Numbered from the stretch's first letter, positions 21,890 through 33,479 are shown. The stretch: 64,000 nucleotides of DNA from Vandiemenella viatica (GCA_031002005.1 JARYHS010009186.1:256399199-256463198), one strand, 5' to 3'. Program-made: numbers and translations. Notes: generated by a model not told the origin, from the letters alone.

Positions 21890-23564
21890 TATTTCTATAA
21901 GGTATTTTTTTGTCACAAGCCTGTATCTTCCTTCACACATAACCGAAATCAATGAATGAGGTGTCATTTTAAAGCTTATGGGCTTCACTTTGGTCACATT
22001 ATATTTTAAGAACTGAAGTTTTCGGAATTCGACCCTTAAAGGGCGAAAATATTAATATTTCTAAAATGCTGTTTTCTCTGTTACGAGTCATTTATCTCCC
22101 TGGATACCTATCTGAAATCGTTTAATGAAGTATCATTTTAAAGGTTAAGATCTCCGCTTTAGTGACGTCATATATTAAGACAGAAATGTTTCAGAATTCG
22201 ATCCTTAAAGGGCAAAAGTACCAAAATTTTTGCAATTCGTTTTTTTGTCATGAGCGATTTATCTCCCCTAATATATAACCGATATAGATAAATGAGATAT
22301 CATATTAAAGAATAAGGTCTCCGCCGTGGTAACATAATATTTTAAGAAAGGAATTTTTCGTAATTCGACCCTTAAAGGGCAAAATGTCAATTTTTCTAAA
22401 ATGCGTTTTTTGTATCTCGAGCCATTTATCTCCCTGGATATCTAACCAAAATCGATAAATGAAGTAGGATTATGAGGAGTAATGTCTCAGCTTTATGAAA
22501 TCATATTTTAAGAAAGAATGTTTTTGGAGTTTAACCCTTAACGGGAAAAAGTATAAATTTTTCTATAACACATTTTTGTGTCACGAGTGATTTATCTCCC
22601 TTATTATATAACCGATATAGATAAATGAGATATCATATTAAAGAATAAGGTCTCCGCCGTGGTAACATTATAATTTGAGAAAGGAATTTTTCGTAATTCG
22701 ACCCTTAAAGGGCAAAAATGTCAGTTTTTCTAAAATGCGTTTTTTGTATCTCGAGCCATTTATCTCCCTGGATATCTAACCAAAATCGATAAATGAAGTA
22801 GGATTATGAGGAGTAATGTCTCAGCTTTATGAAATCATATTTTAAGAAAGAATGTTTTTGGAATTTAACCCTTAAAGGGAAAAAGTATAAATTTTTCTAT
22901 AACATATTTTTGTGTCACGAGCGATTTATCTCCCTTAATGACTAACCGATATAGATAAATGAGATATAATATTAAAGAATAAGGTCTCCGCCGTGGTAAC
23001 ATTATAATTTGAGAAAGGAATTTTTCGTAATTCGACCCTTAAAGGGCAAAAATGTCAATTTTTCTAAAATGCGTTTTTTGTATCTCGAGCCATTTATCTC
23101 CCTGGATATCTATCCAAAATCGATAAATCAAGTATGATTATGAAGAATAATGTCTCATCTTTGGTAAAATCATATTTTAAGAAAGACGTTTTTGGAAATC
23201 AACGCTTAAAGGGAAAAAGGATAAATGGTTCTACAACGCATTTTTGTGTCACGAGCTATTTTTCTCCCTTGATGTATAACCGATATAGATAAATGAGGTA
23301 TATTATTAAAGAATGAGGTCTCCGCCGTGGTAACATTATATTTTAAGAAACGAATTTTTCGTAATTCGACCCTTAAAGGGCAAAAATTTCAGTATTTCTA
23401 AAATACGTTTTTTGTGTTTCGAGTCATTTATCTCACTGGATTTCTAACCAAAATCGATAAATGAAGTAGGAGTATGAAGAGTAATGACTAAGCTTTGGTG
23501 ACATCATATTCAACCTCACTATTCAACGCATTTTATTCGCGAAATTTTCGCACGGGTCGTCTAG
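21890..23564 (+). mobile_element. Non-autonomous Helitron carrying satellite repeats (copy 1)
   Basis: The 3' end fits a Helitron: a short hairpin GCGAAATTTTCGC (23539-23551), nine bases of spacer, then CTAG (23561-23564) followed by T. The interior is an array of ~168-bp monomers (separate entry). A second copy in reverse orientation at 55659-56870 shares the same terminal hairpin and monomers, which supports one element family. The 5' end is not certain; it appears to abut the mariner right end. Confidence 0.65.
21950..23500 (+). repeat. ~168-bp tandem satellite array, dimeric higher-order pattern
   Basis: About nine monomers. The landmark CCCTTAAAGGG appears near 22031, 22200, 22367, 22525, 22699, 22867, 23034, 23203 and 23370, that is every 160-172 bp. 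Alternate monomers are more alike (those with GTCTCCGCCGTGGTAAC versus those with GTAATGTCTCAGCTTTATG), giving a ~335-bp dimeric unit. Each monomer also has TTTATCTCCCT and AAATCGATAAATGAAGTA-like blocks. Confidence 0.85.
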
Positions 23565-23574
23565 TATATATATA

Positions 23575-23940
23575 TATAAGAGTGTTGAATGGAAAATAGC
23601 GGTAAGAGAGAAACAAAATGCCCTTAAATTATATAAATGAGTTGTTCATTTATTTGAAAATTTACATTTACAATGTGGTAACATTTACATTTACAATGTG
23701 GTACCATTTACAAACTTTGAAAGAAAATCAAACGTTACTAGCTAGTTCATATAGTACGAAAAAATGTTCATTTAAATCAATTAATACGCAAATCTAATAA
23801 ACATTTGTTTCTTTCATTTATTTTTTATTTTTCTCTTCTAAAGTATATTTTTTTCCAAATAATTTGGCAACCCTAGTCACAAACGTATAGTGGAATGACA
23901 GCACCTTGTTTCCAGTTCGAGACGGATATCACCTGAACAG
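23575..23940. other. AT-rich, with a short direct repeat
   Basis: ACATTTACAATGTGGTA is repeated in tandem at 23665-23700. No ORF or element ends are seen. Confidence 0.45.
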
Positions 23941-23949
23941 TATTCGCGG

Positions 23950-24060
23950 GAACACCAGCGGCGGATCCAGGAATTTCCGAGTCGGGGAATAAATTGAGAG
24001 TTTGCCGCTCCTTCAAACACGATTTTGCAGCCCGAGGAAGGTGCACCTCGCTGAGAGAGT
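23950..24060 (+). mobile_element. MITE fragment, related to the outer element at 30129
   Basis: GCGGCGGATCCAGGAATTTCCGAG followed by a TTTGCCGCTCCTTC...ACGATTTTGCAGCCCG block resembles the left and inner parts of the element at 30129-31140. No matching right terminus is seen, so it is a partial copy. Confidence 0.5.
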
Positions 24061-24230
24061 TGGGCCTCGAGATATCCGCAATCAGTGCCAAGGGCGACTC
24101 GCGAGAAGCCAATCCCCCTTGCGTCACTCCGTATCACGCTCAGCTCGCGGATATGCGATACGGGCACACCTTTCGGAGATGTTCTATCCTATTATTATGT
24201 TAATTTTCTCGGACCAAGCTTCTGTATTAA

Positions 24231-24484
24231 CAGGGGCGGATACAGGATTTTGCTTTGGGAGGGGCTAGAGCGGACTTTGGTTTGGGGGGGGGGCGCTTGG
24301 CTTGAGTGGATTTTGGTTGGGGAGGCTTGCCTTCAGTGGATTTTGGCTTTGGGAGGGGAAGGGGGGGCCCTTGAGTCGGGCAAAAAAAAGGTCTCCAAAA
24401 TTACAACGTCGGAGGGGGAGCGAGATACTTTGGGGGGGGGGGGCTTGAGCCCCCTAGCCCCCTCCCGCCCTGGATCCGCCCCTG
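24231..24484. mobile_element. hAT MITE, 254 bp
   Basis: Termini CAGGGGCGGATACAGG and CCTGGATCCGCCCCTG, with a perfect 8-bp duplication TGTATTAA (24223-24230, 24485-24492). The interior is G-rich on the left and C-rich on the right and could form a long hairpin. The terminal type is widespread in arthropods. No coding capacity. Confidence 0.9.
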
Positions 24485-24614
24485 TGTATTAAAGCCATAT
24501 TTCTCCTATTTGATTTGCACAAACCACACGTTTCATGTTGCACCCCATATTAAATCAGTTGTAAAATTTCACGTTGTAATTAGTTTTGAGCCATTACGGC
24601 AGTAGAAAACTTGT

Positions 24615-25520
24615 TCATTATTCTAATTAATGATTGTGTTGATGGTTTACTATCAGAAATTAGATTTATTGCAGATAAAAGTATCAAAATGGTAGAGGGC
24701 TGTGAATAGCTACAGCGTGATCTGGACAGGATATCTAGTTGGGTTGCTAAACATAGGATGAAGATAAATGCAAAGAAGAGTCAGCTTATTAGAAACACAG
24801 ATAAAAAACTAAAGGTTGTTAATGATTAAAAGGTGGGGAAAGAATTACTTGTTGAAGACTTGAAATGTAAATATCTTGGCATTACATTTGGTAACAAGCT
24901 CAACTGGGCAGGACACATTGGACAGGTAGTAGGAAAAGGTTTCAAGATCCTTCACTTGGTGGAGAGAGTGATGAGGGGATGTTCGAGAGAAGTAAAGGAA
25001 TTGGTTTACAAAACTTTGGTAAGACCACTGCTGGAATATGGTGTTGTAGTATGGGACCCACATTTTGGGTATCAAATACAGGAGTTGGAGGGGGTGTAAA
25101 GAAGGGTTTCTAGATTTGTATACGGAAATTACTGTAGAATACAATCAGTACCAGAAATGATAAAACAGCTTGAATGGGATTCAATGGAAGACAGGTGAAG
25201 GGTGAAGAGGATCTTGGGAGTGTACAAGGCGTATACTGGTGATGAGGCATGGAAAGATATTGCATGTAAGGGGAAAAATGACTATGACCACAAGCTGGCA
25301 CTCGATTTCAGGCACAAGGGTTTTCTTTTTTGGTAAAGGTGTCAGAGACTGGAATAAGATATCAAGAGAATTGTTGAATAATTTACAAAAACGGCGAAAT
25401 AATTTAAAGTTGAAATTTGTAGAAGGCAACAGTAGGTGGGTACGGGAAATGGATAAAAATGGGTGTATAGAGAAATTGCCACCGCAGCGTGTGCTCCATC
25501 GCAATGAAATTATTATATTT
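24615..25520 (+). mobile_element. LINE family A, 3' fragment (copy 3)
   Basis: Starts in the RT region and carries LQ-DLDRISSW-type sequence with stops, then an 88-codon frame (24833-25099) with KCKYLGITFGNKLNWAGHIG and LEYGVVVWDPHFG. It continues through YKAYTGDEAWKDI near 25220 and the shared 3' end near 25480. An internal deletion near 25320 shortens the HKGVGRFSF region. Non-functional. Confidence 0.82.
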
Positions 25521-25654
25521 TTTTTAAACTTTTATAATACCTTTTGTATTCGATTTTAAAAATTCGCTTTCACAAGTTCATTGAACCTTCTCCACATTTT
25601 AATCTGCGAAACAGAATATTTGCATCAATTATAGGAGTCCGCAGTTTTCATGAA

Positions 25655-26060
25655 CAGGTTAGGACGATATATTGGGTGGCACATACAGGAGTTGTACGGG
25701 GTGCAAAGGAGGGCTGTTACATTTGTTTGTGAAAATTACCGAATAACGCAATCATTAATTGACATCACAAAGGAGTTGGATTGAGAGTGGTTGGAAGAAA
25801 AGAAGGGAGTACTGAGTTTGTATATTGCCGATTAGGTTTGAAGAGGTATTGATACCAGACTTGTAGTTCTTGTAGTAGGTGGAAGTGAAGAGATGACCGT
25901 AAGCTGGTACTTGGTTTCAGGCGGATGGGAGCGTAAAAATGTCTTTTATTCGTAAAGGATTCACGGATTGGAATGAATTACCAAAGGAAATCTTGAATGA
26001 TTTATCAAAATACTATAAGAATTTAAAAGTGGATTGATGGTGATATTGCATTCCAGAAAT
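25655..26060 (+). mobile_element. Diverged LINE A relative, 3' fragment
   Basis: Reads, with frame changes, IQELYGVQRRAVTFVCENYR, then EEKKGVLSLYIAD and KNVFYS, aligning in order with the C-terminal part of LINE A copies. Much more diverged than copies 1-6. It lies directly downstream of copy 3, in the same orientation. Confidence 0.6.
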
Positions 26061-26136
26061 TTAAGATAGCAAAAAAGAGAAAAAAATGTGAAGTGTGAAA
26101 GTAAGGAAGTATCAGTCGGGGTGTATGCTCTAAATT

Positions 26137-26622
26137 ATAGGTTCCCAACTGGGGGCGCGCTTCCCTTAAGCTGGCGGATTTGCCGGTCGCGCCGGTCCAG
26201 CTATCAACAGCGGTCCGTGGGAAGGGATGGCGCGCGTCTATCCGCTGCCCAGTCGGTAAACATCAAAAGCCCGGATAGCTGAAACGACACCAAACAACGT
26301 GGGAAGTGGCTGCGAGGTGGCGGGGGCTAGCCCGTGTGGACTATACCCTAGCTCGACATAGCTGGAAGTGCCAGGTCTCCTTGAAAACCATTAGTCTAAC
26401 ATCACATAGTTTCCCCTGAAATTTTTTTTAAAATTATTATTTAATTTAATTGCTCAGGTGGCAATTTCCCTACACATCCATCTTCCCCCTATCCTGCACC
26501 CACCTACATTTGCCCTCTACAAATTTTATCTTTAAATTCTAATAGGCATTTACCTTTTTTATTAATAAAATCTTGTCGGGTGGCGGGGGCGTGGTAAGAC
26601 AAAGTTTGGAAACCCCTAATCT
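26137..26622. mobile_element. hAT-like non-autonomous element
   Basis: TAGGTTCCCAACTGGGGGCG at the left and TTTGGAAACCCCTA at the right form imperfect inverted ends like those of hAT elements. A clean 8-bp duplication is not seen. The middle is GC-rich, and a LINE A 3' end (26430-26565) lies inside. Confidence 0.5.
26430..26565 (-). mobile_element. LINE family A, short 3' end (copy 4)
   Basis: The minus strand matches the last ~130 bp of LINE A copies (TTTGTAGAGGGCAAATGTAG...GGAAATTGCCACC). Extreme 5' truncation, inside the hAT-like element. Confidence 0.75.
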
Positions 26623-27317
26623 AAGTGGAAAGCGTCCTTGTGTCTACTCTTTGCAAAACCAGTCGAGTGCCCCACCCAAACCTGTGTTACTGCGAGTATA
26701 ATTACTGCCTTGCTAATAGAAGATCCTTTAATGTACCTAGTAACAGATAGGCATCAAATGTTAAGACGCAACCTGTGACAGCAACAACATCACGGAATAT
26801 ATTGAATGCTCAAAGTATACATTCAGTCCTAATTCAGGGATGGTGGACGGTGACCACAGCAGCTGCTAATTCAGGACCGACGACTTCACCAGTTTAGAAC
26901 ATAACCTGGTCTGTCGAGGAAACTGCCGTCTCTTCTGACTACTACAACAACTATAACTTTATTACAGTCACGATTTTACAAAAGAAATTGTACTCACGTG
27001 AAATAATATCAAATTGATGTTTCACATAAATAGTCGCTGACTTTTTTATTCATGCTTCTTCAAAAGTCTAAATAACATAGCTTGTGACAATACATTTCTT
27101 TTTCTTTCTACACTAGAATTGTCATTGTTGCAGTACTTATCAGTTTTAAATTTATATAGCACCTTTTAAAATATCTCCGTTGCTTTGTCTTCACTGCACA
27201 AACTACAATTACTACCGTCAGTCTGCGGAGTCCGCGCTAACAACATTAATCTCTGGTTCGAAGATGATATCTGCTTGAAATGAATTCTGTACGTAAAAGA
27301 AGTTTCACCTTCAATTG
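26623..27317. other. No recognisable feature
   Basis: No ORF, repeat or RNA gene that I can support. Confidence 0.45.
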
Positions 27318-27778
27318 CAGTAGAACGCAAATTATCCGAACTCCGATTATCCGAATCGCTTTTTTAATTAAAACTGAAACGGACTGCGATTCAAAAAATA
27401 ATGATTCTGCCTCCATACCACATGAAACTTCTCACTGTCAAGCGGATGAGCGACTCTGCTGCTAGAAAACAGATGAATACAGTCAAACAGCTTACTTTGA
27501 CAGAGATGTTCAGCAAGCAATGACTTTTATTTACAGTATGGTACGTACTGTACTAACATACAGCACTTTTAACTACGCTTAACATGTAAAAGTGTTGCCT
27601 TTTCATTCAATAAATTAAAAGCTCTTTTCCTTTAAATATAGTTATTTCTCCCATTTTCAACTTACATACAGTAATTAATTAAAATAGACCCTTTCTCGGA
27701 AAAAATCCAATTATCCGAAGTTTTGATTATCGGAATGGGGTCCGGTGCCAATTGATTCGGATAATTGGAGTTCTACTG
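27318..27778. mobile_element. pogo/Tigger-like MITE, 461 bp
   Basis: Termini CAGTAGAACGCAAATTATCC and its inverted partner GGATAATTGGAGTTCTACTG, with TA following on the right (27779-27780). Inner repeats of ATTATCCGAA occur at both ends. The terminal form is like pogo/Tigger elements. No intact transposase is seen. Confidence 0.7.
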
Positions 27779-27902
27779 TATAAGGTGTTTCCTTGTACAA
27801 CGACAAATCTTTCATAATTTAAAAATCCAAACGTTAAATTCATTCTAAGTATTTTTCCTGCTATTTTCATCTGGTATGCCCCTATTTTTTCTTTCTTCAT
27901 TG

Positions 27903-28095
27903 AAAGGGGGTCATTAGAGACTGGAAAGGATTGGAGACAAGGAACTGGAATTAATTCGGCAATGGATGGTTGAAGGAACCATTCTGTCATTCACATGGAG
28001 AGGTTTCGGGAAACTTAAATCTTGATGGCCGAACCGGGATTCGAAGCCGCTTCCTCCGAACGTGAGGTGAGATCACTGGAACCACTACGCATAGT
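27903..28095 (-). mobile_element. tRNA-derived SINE1, diverged
   Basis: Minus-strand SINE1: GTCATTAGAGACTGGAAAGG at its tail side, CGGGATTCGAA (B box) near 28035. Clearly more diverged than the copies at 16031 or 47409. Confidence 0.7.
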
Positions 28096-28880
28096 GACGT
28101 CACAGAATGCCACCTATGACGTTAAACCAAGGCATACCAGTTGCCATTCTGGCCAGGGCGTATTACAATCTAACGGGAACCTGCAGTGGAACTGCAGCTT
28201 GCAAACTAAAACGATTAGCATTATGTAATATCTCTGGTTGTCGCAACTTGTCGTGAGTGGAGGGGGCAGCGTGAAGCATTCTGCAGCGCGTCCGTTGGTT
28301 GATTGATACCCAGCCCGCTCGCAGCCGTTGCGCCAAGACTCTCGGGAAAGCAGGGCGCGCTTCAACGTCCGGGTCTCCGCAGCCAGTGTCTTCCGCGAAT
28401 CAAATAAACCAGCGTAACGACTTAAATACAATACTCGACTCTTAGGTTGTTGCCTGAAAGGATAGTTTGAAAAACTCATGCTTGCATTGTGGCGTCATAT
28501 GACTATCTGACGCTTTCACATGGTTGATGTAATAATTCCTCATTTGTCATCAAATGTACCTCGGAAAGTTCCTCTGTTGACTGTGCTGGTTAGGTGTGAT
28601 ATGTCCTCCCCGAGACTGCTTTTACTCGATGCCTACCGTACTTCTAGGGAGAGAATATCTACAACTCGAGTCTCTAACGGTCATTTATTTTCAAATAACT
28701 TTCTCGCTTGTCATCCTCATGTTGGCTCCATCTCCTAGCTTCACGACTGACATGATGTCCGACATCACGCGATTCCACTTTGTACCATTTCGCCCGAACG
28801 ACGCGCAACAGTATAAAAGTACCGGTAACAGCTATATTGTACCACGTATGCTGATAACAATAGCAATCAAATAAACCTAC
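28096..28880. other. No recognisable feature
   Basis: Frames of 68-121 codons exist on both strands but match nothing I know and have no supporting context. Possibly old repeats. Confidence 0.4.
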
Positions 28881-28884
28881 TCTG

Positions 28885-29895
28885 AGGTAAGGGTATACAG
28901 GGTGATGCAGGAGGAATCATAAATATTGAAACAGGTGGTAGTAAGAACAATATTCAGTAATAAACATGTGTCTGATTTGCATTCGTTTTTGAGATACAGA
29001 TGCTGTAATTTCATGCATAAAATAAACCTCAGAAAATGATCAAGAACACACAAATAAATTATTGAAGTTCCTTACACATGCATATTTCACAAACGTTTAA
29101 ATTAAATGTTCGAAAATCCCACCATCGATTTCAATAACCGAGCGTGGTGGGCGAATGGTTAACGTTCTGGCCTCGCATTCGGGAGGACGCGGGTTCGAAT
29201 CCCCGTCCGGTCATCCAGATTCGGGTTTTCCATGGTTTCCCCAAAGCACTCCAGGCGAATGCCGGGATGCTTCCTTCAAAAGGCCATGGCCAAATTCCTT
29301 CCCGTTCCTTGTCCCCAGTCCCATCCCGCCTCTAATGACCTTAGCCGTCGACGAGGCGTAAAGCAGTAAGAAAAAGAAAAAAAAAAGATTTCAATACACT
29401 TTGCAGCTCTCTTCTCAACAGTACGTGTAGCTCCTCTGAGTACGTCTTGGTGTACTTTCACGAGGGTAGCAGTGTTTACAAATGCGAGCGAGTAATTCGT
29501 CTTTTGTGTTCACTTTTTCTTTGTGCACCGTGTTTCAACCATTTGCACACACAAAAATCTAATGGTGTAACGTCCGGCGACCTTCCAACACCTGTATCTC
29601 CAAAAAGAATGGAAATCGCACACATGTATATATGTGAACTTTTTTTACTCAATATTGTTCATACTATCCCCTCCTTCGGTATTTACCATTCCTCCAGAAT
29701 CACCGTGTAAAACTCTCTTCCTGCGCGCTATGATGCGCTCTAAGCACGAAACGAACTGCACGTCGTGATGGTGAGCCCACAGACTGCGTGACAAGCTCCT
29801 CAAGTGGCAAACGTCGTAAACTAATCCTATACGATACGCGAAGATGTTTGGATAAGGGTTTAAATAAAGCTGCCAACATTTTCTAAAGATCACAC
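28885..29895 (-). pseudogene. Decayed DDE transposase, split by a SINE
   Basis: The minus strand carries a transposase of the group with SPDLTPLDFFLW near the third catalytic acid: here GRSPDVTPLDFCVCKWLK (near 29550), then LLRRELQSVLK, and after the SINE the C-terminal DGGIFEHLI (near 29110) with a stop. Upstream (to 29893) the frame is broken. The right side near 28890 has ACAGGGTGATGCAGGAGGA, possibly a terminus. Assigned to the IS630/Tc1/mariner superfamily by motif only. Confidence 0.55.
29137..29386 (+). mobile_element. tRNA-derived SINE1, full length
   Basis: Near-complete copy: head CCGAGCGTGGTGGGCGAATG (A box region), B box GGTTCGAATCCCC at about 29190, a body with TTTTCCATGGTTTCCCC, and an A-rich tail. 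Perfect 10-bp duplication GATTTCAATA (29127-29136, 29387-29396). Inserted in the decayed DDE transposase. Confidence 0.92.
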
Positions 29896-30254
29896 TGCAA
29901 ATGAGGGTTGCGCAAAATTTTATGGCTCTCTGTACAATTTACAACTATTTATAATTCTTGTCGACGTCGTATGTGTAGGTGAGACCCAGCTGGGAGCCAC
30001 AATTTCAGGATCTGTCGCCGACTGGATTAGCCTCTCGTCAGTTTCACGCAGTTCAACAATCGAGGCAATTCTTCAAACCGTGAGGACACAAACCGTACTG
30101 CACGACTAGTATCGAGAATACATGATGCGTAGTACCGGTGGCGGATCCACGAATTTTCCGAGCCGGGACAGAACCTGTGAGCGCGCCCCTTAAGACACTT
30201 TGCCGCCCGGGGCGATATGGATCTATTCCTTGATTTACAGTCTCCCTGAGGTTA

Positions 30255-30992
30255 GGGAGCGTCCACAAACTACGTAGCTCCATGTTGGCCTCCTGTGTAC
30301 CCCCCTACTTCACACGTAGCTTGACGTGGTTTTTGCCCTGTTGATTCCAGAAGACATTTGCACTGTTTTCTCTTGTCAGACTACCGTAAATTACATACGG
30401 AGACAATTAAATGACGGAAATAAGTATTCACAGCCTGTTATGTGTTCTGTACCTTATTTTAACTGTGACAAATATGAATGAAAAGTTACGTGGCTTGGCT
30501 CAGAACCCGCTACCCTTAGGGGACATCCATTAATTACGTCAGGTGTTTTTCCGGATTTTCGGCCCCCCCCCCCCCCTTGTGGTGAGATTCCGTGAGATCT
30601 GGCCGGACGCCCCCCCCCCCTCTAGTGAGATCTGGTCCGTGAGAAACCCACCCCCCTTCACCTAGTAATCGCCCGCCCTCGAAACTTTTGGAGGCCTTCT
30701 TTTTTAGGTCTCACCCTACAAAACCCTCGCAAACCCACTTTTAGCCGAAATACCCCCTAAAATCGACATTCGCCCAATTTGTAGAGCTTTTTTCTTTTTT
30801 AGCTCTATAGTCCAAATTTTTCTTCACAAAACCTCACGTGAGATTTCTGTAGTCCCCCCCCCCTTTGAGATTTCGCCGGACCCCCCCCCCCCCTATTTCA
30901 CCTCACGTAATTAATGGATGCCCCCTACGTAGCCCAGCGTAGTTTTCTCCCCCCCCCCCCTATTCCATGCCAGGTAGGTTATGGACGCTCCC
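30255..30992. mobile_element. Middle MITE of the nest
   Basis: Termini GGGAGCGTCCACAAACTACG and inverted ATGGACGCTCCC (ending at 30992), flanked by TTA (30252-30254, 30993-30995). Contains the innermost element at 30519-30925. Confidence 0.75.
30519..30925. mobile_element. Inner MITE of the nest, 407 bp
   Basis: Long inverted ends: GGGGACATCCATTAATTACG and the complement of CGTAATTAATGGATGCCCC. Flanked by TA (30517-30518, 30926-30927). The interior alternates C-rich runs with GTGAGATCTGGCC-type blocks. The same family is at 47397-48030, with a partial copy near 17838. Confidence 0.8.
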
Positions 30993-31148
30993 TTACCGCT
31001 CGTGGCAGTTTAGCTAAAGAAAAAGGTAGCCGCCACACGATTTTGTCATTTACCGCCCTTTCAAACCTGATTTTGCTGCCCCCCTGAACTTGCCGTCCGG
31101 GGCAAGCGCCCCGGTTTGTCCTCCCCTAGATCCGGTACTGCATAATAC

Positions 31149-31605
31149 CAATTATTAGGGTCTACTTACGATGTACAATTCTTACGGACCACCAACAAGG
31201 CGGTGACGATTAGATTCCTTTCGTCATTAATATGGAGAATAAGCTATTGAAATTTATAACCAGCTCTACATTAATGACGACAACACTGGGGTCAAATGTA
31301 GAGCAAGGAAATGCTTGAATGCTTGAAAATCCGACCCGAAGAATATCAATGGGTCTGTCTACATGTACATGAATGAACATGTGACTCGGAAATTACTTTT
31401 CTCAACAAAAAAAAAAAAAAAAAGAAGAATTTTAATGACCTGGTTGAAGGCTCCTGGTCGGGAGAAGATTCGAACGAACTTGGCCAGACCAGAAGACGAG
31501 CAGACGCTGTTTCCGATCACCGCCACCAGGAGCGCTGCTACCAACAACCTCCGCAACATGGCGTCTGAAACACGAATAGAAGCAAGCCATGAGGTTAATA
31601 TCGAA
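31149..31605. other. No clear gene; A-rich tract
   Basis: Contains an A-run (31408-31423) followed by a GC-richer stretch with overlapping short frames on both strands. Part may belong to the LINE ending at 32225. Confidence 0.4.
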
Positions 31606-32225
31606 CTGTGCACTGCCCAACTACTTTAAGTCCAAACTGAAAGATTTTCTGCTTCAGAATCCATTTTACTCTGTGAAAGAATTTTCTTCTTGGAATTTGG
31701 TAACTAAGAATGACTTATAAAGTAGTATATATGGTGTATGGAAGGGGAAGGTGACAAAGTTGTCCACAATTACTAAAATGATATATGGTTTTTCTTTATG
31801 TTGAAACTTTTGACAAATGAAGTAATTACACTGTTTACAAAATTTCACTCATATATAGTAACTAACATGGGATAGCATGCACTCAAAAACTGCTGTGAAT
31901 AATTATGATTCTAACAGGTTTTTAAATTAATTGACTGCTTATGAGATGTGGTAACTGGTTGGTAAGAAAATAACTGGTTGTTAGATGCTGGTAACAAGTG
32001 TATACACTGTTCCACATAATAAGTATTAACTAACTCGGGATTGTATTTGTAGATTACAGAAAATATTGGTTATACTAATGGGTCGTAACTAACTTGTTGT
32101 CAATATATAATAATATTATCAAGTATATAGTAATATTGACATTACTAATAAGTGTATGTACTGTTCCACATCCCCGAGATTATTCTCACATGGGATCAAA
32201 GTGAATATATCTATCTATCTATCTT
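31606..32225 (+). mobile_element. LINE 3' end (CR1/L2-like) with ATCT tail
   Basis: Frame LPNYFKSKLKDFLLQNPFYS followed by VKEF and a stop near 31720 is the typical C-terminus of CR1/L2-type LINEs. The ~500-bp 3' UTR holds two related ~130-bp segments (both with AAGTGTATxxACTGTTCCACAT) and ends in an ATCT microsatellite (32207-32223), probably the 3' tail. Confidence 0.65.
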
Positions 32226-32717
32226 CAGTAACTTAAAAGAGATGCGGAAATCCCCTATAGCTGTAGCATTAAGAATTGCGTAACTATAGGGTGGCAGAAT
32301 GCGCAAAATACAACGAGGGGCCCCTAACCGGAGGGGGCTCCAGTCACCAGCTGGAGGGGGCCCCCGGCTCAATGGTCGAGAGGGCCTGGTACCCCTGGAA
32401 ACTGCTTCCGCCCATTGTCCGCCCGGGGCAGTAGTGTTTTTTTTTTAATATCGCCTGTAAATTGGGTGCCTCGGTTTCCTCCCCTCCCCTACATGCGGCA
32501 CTGAGGGGGGGGTGGCCCCATCCGATGAATAGCTTTAATCTTGCTAGACAACGACGTTATGTAATGTACGGCAGAAATTCACGCGTTCGTATTGAAATGG
32601 GCACAGATTACTGGTGGTAGAAATCTTGTGGGGTGGAAGAATAAATTAATAACATGGGTTCCTCGGTTATACTAAAGACTTATTTGGAGTTACAGGCGCT
32701 GTTGTAGTATTTAATTA
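32226..32717. other. No gene; G/C-run-rich segment
   Basis: 32295-32520 has GGGGCCCC and CCGCCCGGGGC runs like the hAT MITE at 48244, so it may be a degenerate relative, but no terminal repeats could be placed. Confidence 0.35.
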
Positions 32718-33230
32718 ACCTGTATTTGATATCCAAAATGTGGTTCCCATCCTACACCACTATATTCAAGCAACGATCTGACAAGATTTTATAACCCAGT
32801 TCCCTTACTTCTCTCGTATATCCCCTCATCACTCTCTCCAACAAGTGGAGGATTTTGAAAACCCTTTCCTTCTACTTGTTCAATGTGTCCTGCCAGTTTG
32901 AGTTTGTTATGAAATGTTATGCCAAGGTATTTAAAATTCAGGTCTCCGGCAAGCAATTCTTTCCCCACCTTATAATCATAATCAACCTTTAGTTCCTTAT
33001 CTGTGTACCTAATAAACTGACTCTTCTTTCCATTTATCTTCATCCCATGTTTACCAATCCAGCTAGATATCCTGTTCACATAGCATTATGTCATCTGCAA
33101 ACAATTAACTTCTGAAAATAAACCATCAAAACAAAAAACCATTGGAATAATGAATAGCAATGGTCCCAATACGCAATACATTACCCTGTGGCACTCTCAT
33201 TTCCACTCCCACTGCCTTTCCTACCAGGAT
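32718..33230 (-). mobile_element. LINE family A, fragment (copy 5)
   Basis: The minus strand carries MNRISSWIGKHGMKINGKKS, KYLGITFHNKLKLAGHI and LVGESDEGIYER in the order of other copies. Both the 5' part and the true 3' end are missing. Its RT side near 33180 reads through PQG-type sequence. Confidence 0.78.
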
Positions 33231-33479
33231 GATCATTATTGCTGAGAACTTAACAAGGGGACACAATTTCCGGAATAGGAGAAATTTTTCGGGGAAAGGT
33301 TCAGTATGTGGAATGTAGTGATGAATAAGTGCAAACAGATCAAAGGGAAAATAAATCTCGGAGAAGAAAATTTATATAAAAATTACGAAAAGCTCAGAAC
33401 TCAATAATAGACCGAGAGGTTAAAGAGCCAGTAAAATGAGAGTACAAAAGAAAGATATTTTGTAAGGAAAACTTGAAAC

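Larger units (their letters stand above)
30129..31140. mobile_element. Outer MITE of a three-layer nest
   Basis: Left AGTACCGGTGGCGGATCC and right GATCCGGTACTG form inverted ends. Possible 8-bp duplication CATGATGC/CATAATAC with two mismatches. Inner parts (TTTGCCGCCCGGGGC left; CCGTCCGGGGCAAGCG right) are also inverted. It contains the second element (30255-30992). Boundary is approximate. Confidence 0.55.

Noticed and set aside
21950..23500. CRISPR-like array
   Set aside because: Repeats are ~168-bp head-to-tail monomers without short repeats and unique spacers; the context is eukaryotic.
28114..28479. 121-codon minus-strand ORF as a gene
   Set aside because: No known motif, no context, adjacent to a SINE; probably chance.
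29140..29210. tRNA gene at the SINE heads
   Set aside because: The B box and A box are present but the sequence continues into a SINE body and tail, and copies are dispersed with target duplications.
32295..32520. A further hAT MITE with G/C runs
   Set aside because: Resembles the element at 48244 in composition only; no terminal repeats or target duplication could be placed.
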